Origin: an uncultured Ruminococcus sp.
Lineage (GTDB): Bacteria > Bacillota > Clostridia > Oscillospirales > Acutalibacteraceae
Direction of reading: 5' to 3'
Assembly (NCBI GenBank): GCA_902773245.1
Contig: CACYDY010000301.1
Coordinates: 1 to 7,644 of the forward strand
Length of the DNA: 7,644 nt
The position numbers and the translations under genes are program-made. The notes beneath the pieces are model-generated. The model did not search any database, was not told the origin of the DNA, and was given only the letters and a program-made list of their open reading frames with translations. Shown piece after piece: positions 5,699 through 7,644 of the stretch (the stretch's first letter is position 1; each line of letters begins with the position of its first letter).

Positions 5699-5710
5699 TA
5701 ACAAGTTAAG
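5697..5710. promoter_or_regulatory. Operator-like palindrome at the tig transcription start
   Basis: CTTAAC-AA-GTTAAG is a perfect 14-bp palindrome that begins in the last two bases of the -10 box and spans the expected +1. It matches neither the CIRCE (HrcA) nor the CtsR heat-shock operator as I know them. A repressor site is plausible but unproven. Confidence 0.35.
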
Positions 5711-5830
5711 CGTAGACTGGGAAAATTAGAGGGTTACGCAAACTACTATACAGGACTGCAAAATATTACGCTGTCGGGCAGATCGGTTTGACGGCGGTTG
5801 TATGGAAGAATTATTATCGGAATTGCAGTC
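5710..5830 (+). promoter_or_regulatory. Structured 5' leader of tig with alternative pairings
   Basis: GCGTAG (5710-5715) can pair with either of two identical TTACGC copies (5734-5739 with a G-U, or 5766-5771). GACTGCAA (5754-5761) is exactly complementary to TTGCAGTC (5823-5830), closing a domain that ends seven bases before the AGGAGG ribosome binding site. No named riboswitch or ribosomal-protein leader is recognised. The start codon and ribosome binding site remain outside the stem, so any effect on translation would be indirect. Confidence 0.3.
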
Positions 5831-5836
5831 AAAAGC

Positions 5837-5842
5837 AGGAGG
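5837..5842 (+). promoter_or_regulatory. Ribosome binding site of tig
   Basis: AGGAGG ends eight bases before the ATG at 5851. It fixes the start there and not at the in-frame upstream TTG (5788), which has no such site. Confidence 0.9.
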
Positions 5843-5850
5843 AAGAAAAA

Positions 5851-7131
5851 ATGAGTTTAGTTTCATCAAATAAGGTTGACACAAACAGACATGAGTTTGA
5901 GGTTTCTGTTGACGGTGAGTCTTTCAAGAAGGCTATTAATACCGTTTACAAGAAGCAGGTAAAGAATATTAACATTCCCGGTTTCAGAAAGGGCAAGGCT
6001 CCCAAGTCTGTGATCGAGAAGATGTACGGCAAGGAAGTTTTCTATGAGGACGCTATGCAGGATCTTTATCCGAAGGCTCTTCAGGACGCTATTGACGAAG
6101 CAGGCGTCAGAATCGTAAACGACAAAATCGATCTCGATGTTACCGAGGTTTCCGAGGACGGCTTTACATTTAAGGCTGTTGTCACAACATATCCCGAGAT
6201 AGCTATCGACGGTTATAAGGGCATTGAGATCGAAGCAGTTTCCGCTGAGGTTACGGAAGAGAAGATCAACGAAGAGATCGACAAGGCTCGTCAGAGAGCA
6301 AGCAGCATTGCCGAGGTTGAAGACAGACCGGCTCAGGACGGAGATATTACCGTAATTGACTTTGAAGGCTTCATGAACGGCGAAGCTTTTGAGGGCGGCA
6401 AGGGCGAGAACTACAATCTTACTATCGGCAGCGGCAGCTTTATTCCGGGCTTTGAGGAGCAGATCATCGGACACACCAAGGACGAGGAATTTACGATCAA
6501 TGTAACATTCCCGGAGGATTATCAGGTCGACGAGCTTGCAGGACAGCCTGCCGAGTTCAAGATCAAGCTTCATGAGATCAAAACAAGAATACTTCCCGAT
6601 CTTGACGATGATTTCGTACAGGATGTCAGCGAGGCTTCAACCGTTGAGGAGTATAAGGCAGAGATTGCAAAGAATCTTGAAGAGGATCTCAAGAAGGAAA
6701 GAGATGCCGACATCGAAAACAAGCTTGTAGATGTTCTTGTAGAGAAGGTAGAGGGCGAAATTCCTCAGGCTATGTATGAGAATAAGATCGACGACATGAT
6801 CAGAGAGTTTGATATGAGAGTCAGAGCGCAGGGTCTTGACCTTGAAACTTATATGCAGTATGCGGGTCTTTCACAGGACGATCTGAGAGCGCAGTATGAG
6901 GACGAGGCCGAGAAGAGAGTTAAGATCAGACTTGCGCTTGAGAAGATCGCCGAGATCGAGAATATCGAAGCTGACGACGAGGCTCTTGAAGAGGAATACA
7001 GCAAGATCGCCGAGCAGTATAAAATGGAGATTGATCAGGTAAAGAGCCTTATCCCTGCAAGCGAGCTTAAGAAGGATGTTGCAGTTTCCAAGGCAATGGA
7101 TTTTGTAAAGGAAAATGCAAACATTAAGTAA
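5851..7131 (+). CDS. tig: Trigger factor, ribosome-bound chaperone and peptidyl-prolyl isomerase
   Basis: Trigger factor docks at the ribosome exit tunnel and shields emerging chains. The 426-residue product has the normal three-part layout. The N-terminal ribosome-binding domain (about 1-115) carries the signature GFRKGKAP at 44-51. The FKBP-type PPIase domain (about 160-245) includes GDITVIDFEGFMNG, the GSGSFIPGFEEQIIG core and a TFPEDY segment. The C-terminal helical chaperone domain (about 250-426) is rich in Glu/Lys/Asp. The acidic, charged C-terminal arms are usual for the family. The gene has its own extended -10 promoter and an ideal ribosome binding site, and its codons favour C- and G-ending forms more than those of yraN or the dipeptidase, consistent with high expression. 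It is followed by clpP, the conserved Firmicutes order. Confidence 0.97.
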   Translation: MSLVSSNKVDTNRHEFEVSVDGESFKKAINTVYKKQVKNINIPGFRKGKAPKSVIEKMYGKEVFYEDAMQDLYPKALQDAIDEAGVRIVNDKIDLDVTEVSEDGFTFKAVVTTYPEIAIDGYKGIEIEAVSAEVTEEKINEEIDKARQRASSIAEVEDRPAQDGDITVIDFEGFMNGEAFEGGKGENYNLTIGSGSFIPGFEEQIIGHTKDEEFTINVTFPEDYQVDELAGQPAEFKIKLHEIKTRILPDLDDDFVQDVSEASTVEEYKAEIAKNLEEDLKKERDADIENKLVDVLVEKVEGEIPQAMYENKIDDMIREFDMRVRAQGLDLETYMQYAGLSQDDLRAQYEDEAEKRVKIRLALEKIAEIENIEADDEALEEEYSKIAEQYKMEIDQVKSLIPASELKKDVAVSKAMDFVKENANIK

Positions 7132-7158
7132 TTTGTTTTAACTTTGATTTTTTTTAAG

Positions 7159-7198
7159 GACTGCCGAAAAAATCTTCGGCAGTCTGAATAATATTCAG
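7159..7198 (+). other. Tandem hairpins after tig, without a U tract
   Basis: GACTGCCGAA (7159-7168) pairs perfectly with TTCGGCAGTC (7175-7184). A second palindrome, CTGAAT-AAT-ATTCAG (7184-7198), follows and shares its first base with the end of the first. Neither is followed by a run of T, so they are weak terminators and more likely RNA processing or stability elements between tig and clpP. Confidence 0.45.
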
Positions 7199-7224
7199 AT
7201 TTGTGCCAAAAATTCTAAGGAGCG

Positions 7225-7250
7225 CCGATCAAACGGGTTTGTTTGGTCGG
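7225..7250 (+). promoter_or_regulatory. Hairpin in the clpP leader
   Basis: CCGATCAAAC (7225-7234) pairs with GTTTGGTCGG (7241-7250) over 10 bp with one G-U and a GGGTTT loop. It starts two bases after TAAGGAG (7216-7222), which resembles a ribosome binding site but serves no start codon. It ends 41 bases before the clpP ATG. It is not a CtsR site, which uses tandem GGTCAAA direct repeats. Confidence 0.4.
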
Positions 7251-7291
7251 AATATCCTTGAGATGAAGATGATATGAAAGGGTTGAAAATT

Positions 7292-7644
7292 ATGGCATTA
7301 GTACCTTATGTAGTAGAACAAACAAGCCGCGGTGAGCGTTCCTATGATATTTATTCCCGTTTGCTCAACGACAGAATTATTATGCTCACTGACGAAGTAA
7401 ACGATTCTTCCGCAAGTGTTGTTGTTGCGCAGCTTTTGTATCTTGAGGGACAGGATCCTTCAAAGGATATCAGCCTTTATATCAACAGCCCCGGCGGCTC
7501 GGTAACGGCAGGTATGTCTATTTTTGACACAATGCAGTATATCAAGTGCGACGTTTCAACAATATGCATGGGTATGGCTGCAAGCATGGGCGCATTCCTT
7601 CTTGCGGCAGGAGCAAAGGGAAAAAGACTGTCGCTTCCCAATTC
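7292..7644 (+). CDS. clpP: ATP-dependent Clp protease proteolytic subunit, 3'-truncated by the window edge
   Basis: ClpP is the serine protease core that, with ClpX or ClpC ATPases, degrades unfolded and tagged proteins in the cytoplasm. The first 117 residues of about 195 are present. Visible signatures are LVPYVVEQTSRGERSYDIYSRLL near the N terminus, YINSPGGSVTAG at 63-74 (oxyanion-hole region), and CMGMAASMGAFLLAAG with the nucleophile Ser98 (codon 7583-7585). The catalytic His and Asp lie beyond the window. The ATG at 7292 follows AAAGGG (7277-7282) by nine bases. An in-frame ATG at 7274 would add six residues; the shorter form fits the usual MALVPYVVEQ N terminus. It lies 160 bp after tig, probably co-transcribed, with clpX expected next. 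No clear promoter is seen in the gap. Confidence 0.96.
   Translation, partial: MALVPYVVEQTSRGERSYDIYSRLLNDRIIMLTDEVNDSSASVVVAQLLYLEGQDPSKDISLYINSPGGSVTAGMSIFDTMQYIKCDVSTICMGMAASMGAFLLAAGAKGKRLSLPN

Noticed and set aside
5802..5873. Short 23-codon frame starting at ATG 5802 and overlapping the tig start
   Set aside because: No good ribosome binding site ahead of it, and the frame continues past the tig ATG with no sign of coding constraint.
5866..6573. Long 235-codon reverse-strand frame inside tig
   Set aside because: It is the antisense shadow of a highly biased gene; trigger factor on the + strand is unambiguous and the reverse product resembles no family.
7225..7250. CtsR-type heat-shock operator before clpP
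   Set aside because: The GATCAAAC/GTTTGGTC sequence is an inverted repeat forming a hairpin, whereas CtsR sites are direct GGTCAAA heptads.

Overview
The window looks like a chromosomal housekeeping stretch from a low-GC Gram-positive bacterium of class Clostridia. A Ruminococcus-like member of the Oscillospiraceae is my best guess, from the ClpP, trigger factor and threonine synthase sequences, the rnhB-yraN and tig-clpP gene orders, the purine-rich AGGAGG-type ribosome binding sites and the style of the intergenic repeats. This placement comes from reading alone and was not tested by a search. All eight genes lie on the + strand, and two are cut by the window ends.

Layout. (1) 1-1721 is a tight three-gene run: the end of rnhB (RNase HII), yraN (UPF0102, overlapping rnhB by 11 nt) and a NudC-type Nudix hydrolase one base further on. 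A strong intrinsic terminator at 1728-1774 closes it. (2) 1775-1989 is non-coding. It holds a 99-bp element that folds into a symmetric cloverleaf (1806-1904) and a separate 21-bp palindrome (1927-1947). (3) 1990-2913 encodes an M19 (renal-type) dipeptidase. (4) A near-consensus sigma-A promoter overlaps the dipeptidase stop and drives thrC (threonine synthase, 3074-4582) through a leader of about 136 nt. The thrC stop overlaps by one base the start of a metallophosphoesterase gene (4582-5271), which ends in its own terminator. (5) 5272-5850 is a 579-bp intergenic region. It contains a MITE-like element (11-bp direct repeats, 16-bp imperfect inverted repeats, three GC-rich hairpins), a structured stretch ending in a strong terminator, and the tig promoter with an operator-like palindrome and a foldable leader. 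(6) 5851-7644 is tig (trigger factor) followed by the first 117 codons of clpP, the usual Firmicutes protein-quality-control pair, separated by three hairpins without U tracts.

The genes cover RNA-primer and ribonucleotide removal (rnhB), nucleotide clean-up or NAD-cap chemistry (nudC), peptide turnover (dipeptidase), threonine synthesis (thrC), an uncharacterised phosphoesterase, and folding and degradation of new proteins (tig, clpP). I see no defence system, phage, CRISPR array, tRNA, rRNA or autonomous transposase gene. The novelty lies in the intergenic DNA: two structured repeat-like elements, a possible small RNA or attenuator, and operator-like palindromes at the thrC and tig start sites. 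The NudC protein also has a degenerate substrate-specificity motif.
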